In this document: piece after piece, positions 33,265 to 41,014 of the stretch
Layout of the letters: each line of letters opens with the position of its first letter
How positions within the stretch are numbered: position 1 is the stretch's first letter
NCBI GenBank assembly: GCA_965248635.1
Contig: OZ252114.1
Location: 4,774,001 to 4,838,000, forward strand
From: CBDAPI01 sp965248635
GTDB lineage: Bacteria; Acidobacteriota; UBA6911; RPQK01; CBDAPI01
Reading direction: 5' to 3'
Length of the DNA: 64,000 bases
Position numbers and translations under genes: made by a program
Notes under the pieces: generated by a model
The model's input: the letters and a program-made list of their open reading frames with translations, nothing else
Database searches by the model: none
Told to the model about the DNA's origin: nothing

Positions 33265-34422
33265 ATGAAAAGTCTCTCCATTCTGGGTTCGACCGGGTCC
33301 ATCGGCCAAAGCACCCTCAGTCTTGTCGATCTCTACCCGGAGCGATTTCGGGTCGCGGCTCTGACAGCCGGGCGTAACAGCCGGTTGCTTCTCCAACAAA
33401 TCGAGAGGTATCGTCCGGGCCTGGTCGCAGTGGATGACGCTGCAGCCGCGGAGGAGGTGCGGCGGGAACTGACCGGTGTTGAAGTCCTGGAAGGAGTGGA
33501 AGGTGTCTCCCGAGCGGCCACTCTGGATGAAACGGATACGGTCGTGGCCGCCATTTCGGGTTTCTCCGGTCTGGTGCCCACCTGCAGGGCCCTGGAGTCT
33601 GGAAAACAGGTGGCTCTGGCAAACAAAGAGACACTGGTGGCGGCCGGAGACTTCATGCAGGAAGTGATGTCCAGCAGCGGAGGCAACATCATCCCTGTGG
33701 ACAGCGAACACAATGCACTGCATCAATGCCTCCGCGGCGCTCGTTCTAAGACTGAGATTGCGAGACTGGTTCTCACCGCATCCGGAGGCCCATTCCTGCA
33801 CCGGCCCAGAGAGTCCTTCCAGGAGATCACGAGGAATGAGGCTCTGGATCATCCTACCTGGCAAATGGGGCCCAAGATCACCGTTGACTCCGCCACTATG
33901 ATGAACAAGGGGCTGGAAGTGATTGAAGCCCATCATCTCTTTGGAATTGACGCTGATCAGATCGCTGTCGCTGTCCATCCCCAATCCGTTGTTCATTCGA
34001 TGGTCGAGTTCATCGATGGGACCCTGGTCGCTCAACTGAGCATAACCGACATGAGATCGGCTCTTCTGTACGCTCTCTCCTATCCGGAACGCTGGGAATC
34101 GCGACTCCCTCGCATGGATCTGTTTTCCCTCCCGAAGCTGGAGTTCCTGGAGCCCGACCTGGAAAGGTTCCCGTGCATCAGGCTCGCCTATGAGGCCCTC
34201 AGGCAAGGAGCAAGCTATCCGGCAGCATTGAACGCCGCCAATGAAATCGCAGTGGAAGGTTTTCTGGGCGACCGCCTTGGTTTCTCTCAAATTCCGGAAG
34301 TCTCCAGGCGGGTCCTTCAATCTCACCGGCCCCGCCCCATCGATGGCATCGGGATCGTCCTGGAAGTTGACGGAGATTCGCGGGAAGAAGCCCGGCGCGT
34401 GGTGGATACTCTGCTAGAATGA
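33265..34422 (+). CDS. dxr: 1-deoxy-D-xylulose 5-phosphate reductoisomerase
   Basis: A 385-aa protein from the ATG at 33265. A longer frame upstream exists only as read-through over cdsA. NADPH-binding motif is LGSTGSIGQS (8-17); LANKETLVAAG, TASGGPFLHR and HPQSVVHSMVEFIDG line the active site and metal site. It performs the second step of the MEP isoprenoid pathway, feeding UppS two genes upstream. Confidence 0.96.
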   Translation: MKSLSILGSTGSIGQSTLSLVDLYPERFRVAALTAGRNSRLLLQQIERYRPGLVAVDDAAAAEEVRRELTGVEVLEGVEGVSRAATLDETDTVVAAISGFSGLVPTCRALESGKQVALANKETLVAAGDFMQEVMSSSGGNIIPVDSEHNALHQCLRGARSKTEIARLVLTASGGPFLHRPRESFQEITRNEALDHPTWQMGPKITVDSATMMNKGLEVIEAHHLFGIDADQIAVAVHPQSVVHSMVEFIDGTLVAQLSITDMRSALLYALSYPERWESRLPRMDLFSLPKLEFLEPDLERFPCIRLAYEALRQGASYPAALNAANEIAVEGFLGDRLGFSQIPEVSRRVLQSHRPRPIDGIGIVLEVDGDSREEARRVVDTLLE

Positions 34423-34499
34423 ATTGAAACATCAGGGGTTCTCTTGACGTCCACCCTGGCAGAAAAGATTGAATCGGTGACTATTGAGGAGTTGAACTG

Positions 34500-35819
34500 G
34501 TGACCATTTCGTCACTTGCCATCTATGTTCTGGCGTTCATGTTTGTGCTGGGAGTCCTGATCTTCATCCACGAACTGGGACATTTCCTGGTGGCCCGTTT
34601 CTTCGGAATTGGGGTCCATGTTTTCTCACTGGGATTCGGTAAGCGGCTGGTCGGATTTCGCCGTGGAGACACTGACTACCGGCTCAGCATGATTCCACTG
34701 GGCGGGTACGTCAAGATGGCCGGGGAAAACCCTGATGAAGAGCTCACCGGTTCGCCCGAGGAGTTCCTTTCCCGACCCAAGATGGAACGGTTCTGGGTCG
34801 CCGTGGCTGGTCCTGTCATGAATCTGGTGATGGCTGTCGTTCTGTTGGCGGTCACGTTCATGATTGGCCAGGAGGTCCTCGAGTACCTGGGCCACGCTCC
34901 GACCATTGCAGCCGTTGCTCCCGATTCCCCGGCCCTGCTGGCCGGCCTTCAGGCCGGCGACACGATCGCTTCGGTGGACGGAAAGAAGACACCGACCTGG
35001 AAGGAAGCAGAGTTCCGCATCGCTATCAATCCCAAGCGGACGCTTGACATAGAGTTCGTGCGCGATGGCGCTGAGATGCGCACCAGTGTGACAACCGAAG
35101 GGACCTCCGACGGGCGCGGATGGATCGGCGTCAGCCCCTTCCTTCCCTATCTCGTGAGCGATGTCATCACTGACTCTGCTGCTGAAAAAGCCGGCGTCCG
35201 CCAGGGCGATGAGATTGTTGCCGTCTATGATAACGGGGAGCGTCACGAAGGATTTTCAGCTATCGCCAAGGTAGTCAGGGCTTCTCAGGGAGCTCCCCTG
35301 GTCTTTGACATCCGCAGGGATGGAGCAGTGACCTCCCAGACGATTGCACCCGAAATCACCAGCGAGGGACCCCGGCTCGGAGCATACGTCCAATACGAGA
35401 CCCGCGAGCAACAACTGGGTCCGGTTGAGGCTTTCCAGCGGTCCCTCGGGGACAACTTCGAAATGGCGGTCCTGACCTTCGTCACTGTGGGCCGGCTCGT
35501 TACCGGGAACTCTTCCATGAAGCAGCTTTCCGGACCCATCGAGATCGCCAAGTTTTCAGGCAGGGCGGCGATCCTGGGCCTGGTTCCACTGCTCGGTCTG
35601 ATGGCCGTGATCTCTCTGCAACTGGGACTTTTGAACCTGCTTCCGATCCCGATCCTGGATGGTGGCCTGATCGCGCTACTGGCCGTGGAGGGTTTGATGG
35701 GACGAGACCTCAGCCTGGAAATGAAGGAGCGAATCTTCAAAGTAGGGTTCGTTTTCATCGTCCTGCTGATGGGAGTTGTGCTGTTCAACGATCTGGCCAA
35801 GAACCTGTCCGGGTTCTAG
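34500..35819 (+). CDS. rseP: RseP-type intramembrane site-2 zinc protease
   Basis: A 439-aa protein starting at a GTG. The zinc site is HELGH (24-28) in the first helix, with the third ligand in NLLPIPILDGG near the C-terminus. Two PDZ domains lie between (about 115-190 and 200-280). It cleaves transmembrane anti-sigma factors or signal peptide remnants. An anti-sigma factor with a single membrane helix is encoded at 42.0 kb, but no direct link can be shown. Hairpin H3 begins 6 bp after the stop. Confidence 0.93.
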   Translation: MTISSLAIYVLAFMFVLGVLIFIHELGHFLVARFFGIGVHVFSLGFGKRLVGFRRGDTDYRLSMIPLGGYVKMAGENPDEELTGSPEEFLSRPKMERFWVAVAGPVMNLVMAVVLLAVTFMIGQEVLEYLGHAPTIAAVAPDSPALLAGLQAGDTIASVDGKKTPTWKEAEFRIAINPKRTLDIEFVRDGAEMRTSVTTEGTSDGRGWIGVSPFLPYLVSDVITDSAAEKAGVRQGDEIVAVYDNGERHEGFSAIAKVVRASQGAPLVFDIRRDGAVTSQTIAPEITSEGPRLGAYVQYETREQQLGPVEAFQRSLGDNFEMAVLTFVTVGRLVTGNSSMKQLSGPIEIAKFSGRAAILGLVPLLGLMAVISLQLGLLNLLPIPILDGGLIALLAVEGLMGRDLSLEMKERIFKVGFVFIVLLMGVVLFNDLAKNLSGF

Positions 35820-35825
35820 ATCCCC

Positions 35826-35895
35826 AGAGCGGGAGAGGGCTCAGGGCTACGGCCGGGAATTTAAACGTTCTCCGCCCTGAGCCCTCTCCCGCTCT
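35826..35895 (-). repeat. Long hairpin element H3 (inverse orientation)
   Basis: A 22-bp perfect stem (35826-35847 with 35874-35895), beginning AGAGCGGGAGAGGGCTCAGG. The loop (35848-35873) contains CGGGAATTTAAACG, the reverse complement of the H1/H4 loop. It lies directly after rseP, in the convergent gap with apgM. The stem sequence differs from H1, H2 and H4 while staying fully paired. Confidence 0.85.
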
Positions 35896-35962
35896 TCATA
35901 CTTGCTACCGGAACCACGAAACACGAAAGTGGGTCTCAACTCGGAGGCTCAGGAAACGTCAA

Positions 35963-36035
35963 GAGAGTGGGAGGAGTCCTGGGGCGGCGCGACGTTTAAA
36001 TTCCCGAGCGCCGCCCCAGGGCTCCTCCCACTCTC
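35963..36035 (+). repeat. Long hairpin element H4 with conserved loop
   Basis: Stem of 14 bp GAGAGTGGGAGGAG (35963-35976 with 36022-36035), one T-G wobble, then 13 bp CCTGGGGCGGCGC (35978-35990 with 36008-36020). The loop is GACGTTTAAATTCCCGA (35991-36007), identical in its core to H1. The 5' flank (GGAAACGTCAA) also matches that of H1 (GGAACGTAAA). Read through, one frame gives FKFPSAAPGLLPLS. Confidence 0.87.
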
Positions 36036-36056
36036 GGAATCCACCACAACAGTCTC

Positions 36057-37328
36057 CTACTTTGAGACGTCCGGGACGGCAGGAGCACTTCCTTGCGGGC
36101 ATAGCTGTTCGAACACCAGCTTCAGATACTCCTCGCATTCGATCTGTAACAGCGAACCTCGCCCGCACGCCCGCTCACCGTAGGCGTCCACATCGTCCTG
36201 CTCGATCGAGTCATGGGCGAGAACAACTGGGAAAAGATCGTGAGAGTGCTCGCGAACCGCGCAGGGAGTCGAATGATCGGCCGCCAGTCCGATGATCAGA
36301 GCAGGAGCCGTTTTCCTTGCCTCTTCCAGGATTGGACCCAGCATCCGGTCTGTCCTTTCGATGAACGCGCTCTTGGCCTGAGCGTCCCCGGCGTGCCCGG
36401 CGATGTCACAACCCTTGAGGTGCAGGAAAGTGAGATCGTTCCGCCGGATCGAGTCGAGAGTCAGCCCCGCTTTTACTTCCAGATCCGTATCCAGATTGGC
36501 GGTGAGCTGTGGGCCCGTGATGGCCTCCAGTCCTGAGAGTCGAGCCATTCCGATAACCGTAGATTCCCCGCTCACAGCGGCGATTCTCAGGCCTGTCTCC
36601 GACCGCATATTCTTGAACGGTAGTCGGTTACCGGCTGCGCGAGTCAGGATCCCGTTCGCTTGAGGCAATCCCTGCCGGATTCTCGTGACATTGACGGGAT
36701 GATCCGAGAGAACAGGGCGGGCTTCTTCGCTGAGCCGATTCAAAACAAGGGCCGTTCTCACGGCTCCCGGTGTATCCTCGGTCGGTCTCACCACCTGGAT
36801 CTCCGCTCCTCCACCACCACCCGGATCGGAATCGCTGACTCCAGAAGACAGCCCTGCACCGCGCATCACCAGGACGCCTCGGTGTTCCGTGGCCGCAAAA
36901 AACCGGAGCTTGACCGAACCGATGGCCCCGATGCCATTCAGGGAAGCCACCAGTTGATCGGTTCCCTCTCGAATCCGGCCGGCACGTCGGTCCACAATCT
37001 GACCTTCCCTACCCAGAGTGGAGAAATTGAACCTGAGGGCAATCTCGTTGGCCTCCAGTTCGACCCCGACGCCGGCGGCCTCTGCGGGCCCGCGCGCGTA
37101 CTGATTGTCCCTGAAGTCCTGGCCAAACCAGCCCAGATGTCCCACGTCCGTTCCAATGCGACCGTCCGGACCGAAGATGCCCATCATTCCGGTACGCCCC
37201 CGCCAAGCGAGGAGGTCCATGACCGGAGTCGTGGCCGCCTCCAGCGGAGTCCTTCCCTGCAGCTCAGCCAGCGGCCGGTCTCCCAGTCCATCCTGGATCA
37301 GGATCAGAGCCCGCGCACTCCCTGTCAT
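36057..37328 (-). CDS. apgM: 2,3-bisphosphoglycerate-independent phosphoglycerate mutase, archaeal type
   Basis: A 423-aa protein of the alkaline-phosphatase superfamily. It starts ALILIQDGLGDRPL, the metal-binding Asp of ApgM, and has the C-terminal metal motifs HLKGCDIAGHAGD and LAADHSTPC. It interconverts 3- and 2-phosphoglycerate. This archaeal-type enzyme is distinct from GpmI. The next gene upstream on the same strand encodes 2-phosphoglycerate kinase, suggesting a shared phosphoglycerate role. The stop is close to hairpin H4. Confidence 0.88.
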   Translation of the reverse strand: MTGSARALILIQDGLGDRPLAELQGRTPLEAATTPVMDLLAWRGRTGMMGIFGPDGRIGTDVGHLGWFGQDFRDNQYARGPAEAAGVGVELEANEIALRFNFSTLGREGQIVDRRAGRIREGTDQLVASLNGIGAIGSVKLRFFAATEHRGVLVMRGAGLSSGVSDSDPGGGGGAEIQVVRPTEDTPGAVRTALVLNRLSEEARPVLSDHPVNVTRIRQGLPQANGILTRAAGNRLPFKNMRSETGLRIAAVSGESTVIGMARLSGLEAITGPQLTANLDTDLEVKAGLTLDSIRRNDLTFLHLKGCDIAGHAGDAQAKSAFIERTDRMLGPILEEARKTAPALIIGLAADHSTPCAVREHSHDLFPVVLAHDSIEQDDVDAYGERACGRGSLLQIECEEYLKLVFEQLCPQGSAPAVPDVSK

Positions 37329-37412
37329 GAGTCAGATACCCTCCACAGACGGGTCTCAGGAGATAGCATCACAGAGGGGGGGGGCAACAAACATCAGCGT
37401 AGCGATGGAAGG

Positions 37413-37442
37413 ATCCGTGGGACTTCCGCCACGGGCTGCTAG
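37413..37442 (-). repeat. Palindromic repeat copy C (inverse orientation)
   Basis: ATCCGTGG, GACTTCCG, then CCACGGGCTGCTAG: the reverse complement of the CTAGCAG...CCGTGG family. Loop differs from copy D by one base (CGGAAGTC versus TGGAAGTC). It lies between the apgM start and the 2-phosphoglycerate kinase stop, touching the stop codon region. Confidence 0.8.
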
Positions 37443-37444
37443 TA

Positions 37445-38608
37445 CTAGAGGGCTCGCTCGACAAGTTTCTCTCCTTCCAAATCGAGCTGCACCCGCAAGT
37501 CGTCCGTGATGGTCTTGATGAGTTCCGGAACAGATCGCTCCGGATCCTCGTTCTCGATGATCGAAATGTCGTGACCGTGGGCCATCTCCAGGAAGTAGTC
37601 TTGAATCTGAAGAATGGCGTCGATGTTCTCGAGATACTTGTCGGGTGAGCGGTTCTTTTGCCGAGAGGAGCGCAGGGGGAATCTTTGCGCATATGCATCG
37701 GGGTCCAGATTGGCCAGAACTACATGAACACAGTAGGCCCTGGTCCGAAGGCGCTCATAGTTGAGAAGACCAGGAACCAGGTGGACTCCCTCAATGACCA
37801 GGTTATGATTCTCTTTCGCCGCCCGATCTACCAGAGCGGTGACTCCCACATTGACCCGATGACTCTGTTCTACGAAAGCACCAATCACGGCTTCGGAAGA
37901 AGTCTCGCCCGTCCAGCCCTTCCATGCCTCGTACGACGAGTAGTGGAGAGTGGGAAGCAGGTCGCGCGAAAACATCATTCTCATGATCTCACGAACACTG
38001 TCCGTCGTTACCACTCGCTCAATTCCAAGAAGGTGGGCAACTTCCGAGCCCAGAGATGTCTTTCCGGCTCCACTCGACCCACCAAACAGCAGCACCACGG
38101 GTTTGTTGGAGAAACGGGCGTAGCGCCACACCAGATACCGCTCCGAAGGCTCCTGGCCGTGGGCCTCGAGCAACTGCGAGTAGACGATTCTTCTCAGCTT
38201 CTTGCAACTGATCGTCTTCTTCTTTTCGCTCAGTAGCCTTTCTTGAATCTCGAGTGCAGTCGAGTAACCGACTGAAGGATCGAGGCCGGCCGCACTAAGA
38301 GAGCGAGACAGGATGCCCTTACTGAAGGGGACGTTCTCCTCGCCCTCGACGAAAATCACATCCGGGAGTACCGACGGCCGGGCAGACGAGGCCGCACCGT
38401 ATTTCTCTTCGAGAATCGAGTCGACTGTCTCGCGAAGTTGCTTACGAGACACCTCACCTTCCTTTTGGAAGCGGTCCCGAACTGTGTTTGCGATTCCGTA
38501 CGCGTCCTTGAAGCTCAGTCCGCGCTTGAGAAGCGAATGGGTCAACACGCCCCGGAGAAAAGGTGCTCGCGCTTCGCCTTCGACCACCTGTAGGGAGTAC
38601 TTGGCCAT
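37445..38608 (-). CDS. 2-phosphoglycerate kinase with two ATP-cone-like N-terminal domains
   Basis: A 387-aa protein. Two repeated N-terminal modules (about 3-70 and 83-150, each with a VExGExxPFxxGxLxxSL-like start) resemble ATP-cone regulatory domains. The kinase part has the P-loop GGSSGAGKTSLG (176-187) and TTDSVREIMR, as in archaeal 2-phosphoglycerate kinase, which makes 2,3-bisphosphoglycerate, a precursor of the thermoprotectant cyclic form. No cyclase gene is visible nearby. Adjacent apgM shares the substrate. Another small-molecule kinase of this P-loop group is possible. Confidence 0.78.
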   Translation of the reverse strand: MAKYSLQVVEGEARAPFLRGVLTHSLLKRGLSFKDAYGIANTVRDRFQKEGEVSRKQLRETVDSILEEKYGAASSARPSVLPDVIFVEGEENVPFSKGILSRSLSAAGLDPSVGYSTALEIQERLLSEKKKTISCKKLRRIVYSQLLEAHGQEPSERYLVWRYARFSNKPVVLLFGGSSGAGKTSLGSEVAHLLGIERVVTTDSVREIMRMMFSRDLLPTLHYSSYEAWKGWTGETSSEAVIGAFVEQSHRVNVGVTALVDRAAKENHNLVIEGVHLVPGLLNYERLRTRAYCVHVVLANLDPDAYAQRFPLRSSRQKNRSPDKYLENIDAILQIQDYFLEMAHGHDISIIENEDPERSVPELIKTITDDLRVQLDLEGEKLVERAL

Positions 38609-38664
38609 GCTAAGTTCCTGCTCTGCGGGAAAGAGGTCACGGATGGAGTGGAAGCGAGAACAGA

Positions 38665-38696
38665 GAGGTCAGGATCGATTCATCGATCCTGACCTC
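38665..38696. repeat. Perfect 15-bp inverted repeat after the STAS gene
   Basis: GAGGTCAGGATCGAT (38665-38679), TC, ATCGATCCTGACCTC (38682-38696). It is the first structure after the minus-strand STAS stop and before the kinase start, so it could end that transcript, although the following bases (TCTGTTCTCG) are only weakly T-rich. Confidence 0.65.
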
Positions 38697-38712
38697 CGCG
38701 AGTTGAACTTCT

Positions 38713-39054
38713 TCACCCTGAACAGGACGCGAGAGCGTCCTGTTCGTTCTCGTAGGAATCGAAAACGGTCAGCAGTTTCGTGATGGCGAGGAGTTCATTC
38801 AGCTTCTTTGTAAGACTCAGAAGCTTCAGCTGCCCTCCCTGATTGGAAACTGTTGTAAAGGAACTCACGAGTTCTCCGATCCCCGAACTGTCAACGTAGC
38901 TCACATCGCCCAGATTCAGCAGTATGTCCTTTTTCCCTGCCTGGAGAAGCTCACGCACCATGTTTCGGACTTCAGCGCTTCCCTCGCCGATCGTTATCTT
39001 GCCGTGAATGTCAAGAATCGTGACAGGACCCGACGTGCGCGTCTCAATGGTCAT
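38713..39054 (-). CDS. STAS-domain anti-sigma factor antagonist
   Basis: A 113-aa single-domain STAS protein. The phosphorylatable serine is in SYVDSSGIGELVSS (Ser56 or Ser57), as in SpoIIAA/RsbV. In partner switching, its dephosphorylated form binds the HATPase anti-sigma factor and frees a sigma factor. It overlaps the upstream HATPase gene by 11 bp, so the two are coupled. The last codons (38720-38745) form an 11-bp hairpin with a GAGA loop. The sigma factor it controls is not adjacent. Confidence 0.9.
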   Translation of the reverse strand: MTIETRTSGPVTILDIHGKITIGEGSAEVRNMVRELLQAGKKDILLNLGDVSYVDSSGIGELVSSFTTVSNQGGQLKLLSLTKKLNELLAITKLLTVFDSYENEQDALASCSG

Positions 39055-39487
39055 TTGAATCTCCTTTTGTGTGGTTTAGCCGCTTTTCCATACGCATTTC
39101 CCAACCGCCTTCAGGCAAGCGTCGGTATCTCACATCGTCCATGAAAGACCGCACATAGAAGATGCCTCGCCCGCTCGGCTTGAGAATGTTGCCAGGCTCC
39201 AGTGGATCCGGAAGCTGACCTTCGTCAAAGCCCCCTCCCTCGTCCTGAACGCATATAATCAGGCGATCATTCGAGATCTTGAACCGAACCCCAACCCTCT
39301 TGGCTGCATCCCGGCTATTGCCGTGCATGATGGCATTCGTCACGGACTCTCGGACGGACAGGCTCACCCAATAGCGCCCATCCTCGTCGAAGCCGACCAT
39401 GCGGCTGATGCTCTCGGAAATGTCCTGAACCAGCTCCAAGAAGCAAAGTTCACTTCCAAAGGACAGTTCTATTTTGCCTGATCGCAA
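39044..39487 (-). CDS. RsbW/SpoIIAB-like anti-sigma regulatory serine kinase
   Basis: A 147-aa HATPase_c protein. The N-box is ESVTNAIMHGN, G1 is VQDEGGGFD and G2 is GRGIFYVRSFMDDV, so the ATP site is complete. It is expected to bind a sigma factor or other target and to phosphorylate the STAS partner encoded next. No phosphatase (PP2C) gene is seen in the window. Confidence 0.9.
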   Translation of the reverse strand: MRSGKIELSFGSELCFLELVQDISESISRMVGFDEDGRYWVSLSVRESVTNAIMHGNSRDAAKRVGVRFKISNDRLIICVQDEGGGFDEGQLPDPLEPGNILKPSGRGIFYVRSFMDDVRYRRLPEGGWEMRMEKRLNHTKGDSNDH

Positions 39488-39530
39488 TCCGATGCCGATC
39501 TTTCAAGCCTCCGAAAGTCCATGAATCATA

Positions 39531-39865
39531 CTAGAACAGCTTCCTGCTGTCGATCAGTATAGTCAAGGGTCCCCGGTTTACCGACTCAACCGTCATGTTG
39601 GCACCGAACACGCCGGTCCGAACCTCCAGACCGGAAGCTCGCAGCATCTCCAGGGTCTGGGCAAAGAGCTCGGCCCCCCGGGGAGGCTTCTCCGCATCAA
39701 TGAAACTCGGGCGGTGGCCCCGGCGACAGTCTCCGTGCAGCGTGAATTGAGATATCACCAGCAGGGCACCTCCGGTGTCACATACGGAACGATTCATCTC
39801 CCCTTGTCGTCCTCGAAGATCCTCAGGTTCAGAATCTTGCGAGTCAAGTACTCAGTGTAGCTCAT
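39531..39865 (-). pseudogene. dtd: Broken D-aminoacyl-tRNA deacylase
   Basis: The intact C-terminal part reads from 39797 (MNRSVCDTGGALLVISQFTL, then GDCRRGHRPSF and NRGPLTILIDS), typical of Dtd. Just upstream, another frame encodes YTEYLTRKILNLRIFEDDKG, the preceding Dtd segment, ending in a TGA that overlaps the ATG. One missing base near 39797 would rejoin them. The first 50-60 residues, including the N-terminal VVQRV region, are absent; the sequence beyond 39866 is the lexA promoter. Dtd removes D-amino acids from tRNA. The gene looks truncated and frameshifted; a sequencing indel explains only the frameshift. Confidence 0.75.
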
Positions 39866-39956
39866 TCGAGTAAAGGGCCTTGCTCTCTTCCCCCGGGCTC
39901 CCGCCAGGGGGGTTACGGCACTACGTCTTATGTTCACTCTTTCTTCACTTTTTTTC

Positions 39957-40003
39957 TTGACTTTTCACCTTTGTTTCACCATAGTGGTGCGGTGGGTTCC
40001 ACC
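39957..40003 (+). promoter_or_regulatory. lexA promoter with two operator-like palindromes
   Basis: -35 TTGACT (39957-39962), 17-bp spacer, -10 CATAGT (39980-39985). The palindrome CACCA-TAG-TGGTG (39977-39989) covers the -10, and a second one, GGTGG-GTT-CCACC (39991-40003), follows at once. Both share the 5-3-5 architecture and CCACC/GGTGG halves. A LexA-type repressor bound there would block polymerase, giving autorepression. The binding motif of this LexA is not known from the sequence. Confidence 0.55.
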
Positions 40004-40026
40004 GTTGGGGCCCCGGGAGGACGAGA

Positions 40027-40626
40027 ATGCCACTCACTCGCAGGCAGCGCCAGATCCTGGATTATATCCGGGCCTATATCGAGGAGAAAGACTACTCACC
40101 TTCGTTTGAAGAGATCGCCAGGCACCTGAATGTCGCCTCTCTGAATGGAGTGTACAAACATCTTCGCGCTCTGGAGGAGCGAGGCTTTATCCGGAGACTC
40201 TCCAACCAGGCTCGCTCAATCCAGCTCCGCAACCCGGAGCACGATGCCGGGCTCACTCTGCCGGTGCTGGGAACCATTGCGGCCGGGCAGCCAATCGAGG
40301 CGATCGCCGACCAGGAGGAGATTTCGGTTCCGGAGGACTTTCTAGGGAAAGGACGCCATTTTGGGCTGCGGGTAAGCGGAGACTCCATGATTGACGAACA
40401 GATCCGGGATGGCGACATGGTCATTGTCCGGGAGCGGTCGGAGGCTCAGAACGGAGAAACCGTCGTGGCACTGATCGACGGAGAAGATGTGACCCTGAAG
40501 AAGTACTATCGGGAAGGCTCCCGGATCCGTTTGCAACCCGCCAACGAGAGCCTGGACCCCATTTACGTTTCAGAAGAGAGGATCAAGATCCAAGGAGTCG
40601 TCCGAGGCGTTATGAGGCGCTACTGA
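40027..40626 (+). CDS. lexA: LexA repressor
   Basis: A 199-aa protein with an N-terminal winged helix-turn-helix (MPLTRRQRQILDYIRAYIEE, and SFEEIARHLNVASLNGVYKH as recognition region) and a C-terminal S24 peptidase domain. The self-cleavage bond is Ala86-Gly87 in GTIAAGQPIEA; the catalytic dyad is Ser120 (VSGDSMID) and Lys158 (VTLKKYY). RecA-stimulated cleavage would derepress SOS genes. The recognition helix differs from that of E. coli LexA, consistent with a different operator. A 50-aa ORF follows 17 bp on. Confidence 0.95.
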   Translation: MPLTRRQRQILDYIRAYIEEKDYSPSFEEIARHLNVASLNGVYKHLRALEERGFIRRLSNQARSIQLRNPEHDAGLTLPVLGTIAAGQPIEAIADQEEISVPEDFLGKGRHFGLRVSGDSMIDEQIRDGDMVIVRERSEAQNGETVVALIDGEDVTLKKYYREGSRIRLQPANESLDPIYVSEERIKIQGVVRGVMRRY

Positions 40627-40643
40627 AAGGGGAGGAGAAAAAC

Positions 40644-40796
40644 ATGCGCTATAAAGTCAAAGTCGCCGGCAAGATCTTTGAGGGAAGCGACACTAGGACC
40701 TTGATCCGACTGGCGGTTGCAGCGCGGCGAGAGGCGATGAAACAGACCGGCGGCAACCTGCGCACTGCGGTGGAAACCGCTCAGCGACGAGGGTGA
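40644..40796 (+). CDS. Small basic protein of unknown function downstream of lexA
   Basis: A 50-aa ORF (begins MRYKVKVAGKIFEGSDTRTL, ends ETAQRRG) with a strong ribosome binding site, GGGGAGGAG, 7 bp before the ATG. It lies 17 bp after lexA, so it is probably co-transcribed and SOS-regulated. It is rich in Arg and Lys, with a beta-rich start and a helical C-terminal half. No family was recognised. Confidence 0.6.
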   Translation: MRYKVKVAGKIFEGSDTRTLIRLAVAARREAMKQTGGNLRTAVETAQRRG

Positions 40797-40798
40797 GG

Positions 40799-40855
40799 TC
40801 CAAGGTTCCAACGTTCAAGGTTCCCAACGTGCCACGTTGAGCTCCAACGTTTTCA
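40799..40855. repeat. Heptamer tandem repeat tract 4
   Basis: Degenerate units AAGGTTC/CAACGTT/CCACGTT right after the small ORF. It opens the 603-bp region 40797-41399, which otherwise holds only the PDZ remnant at 41015-41300 and no intact gene. Confidence 0.7.
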
Positions 40856-41014
40856 CGGGATCAGTTTCCACTATCTCTGTGAAAAACGGGTGGAAATCCT
40901 CTCGAAAATCAGGTGGGGCAAACGGCAGTTGCACCTTCCTCATCGAGTTGCATAGAAAATGTGCAGCGCGACGGGGGCTTTAATTACTTCCCTGGGAACG
41001 GGACGTCCCGAGAA

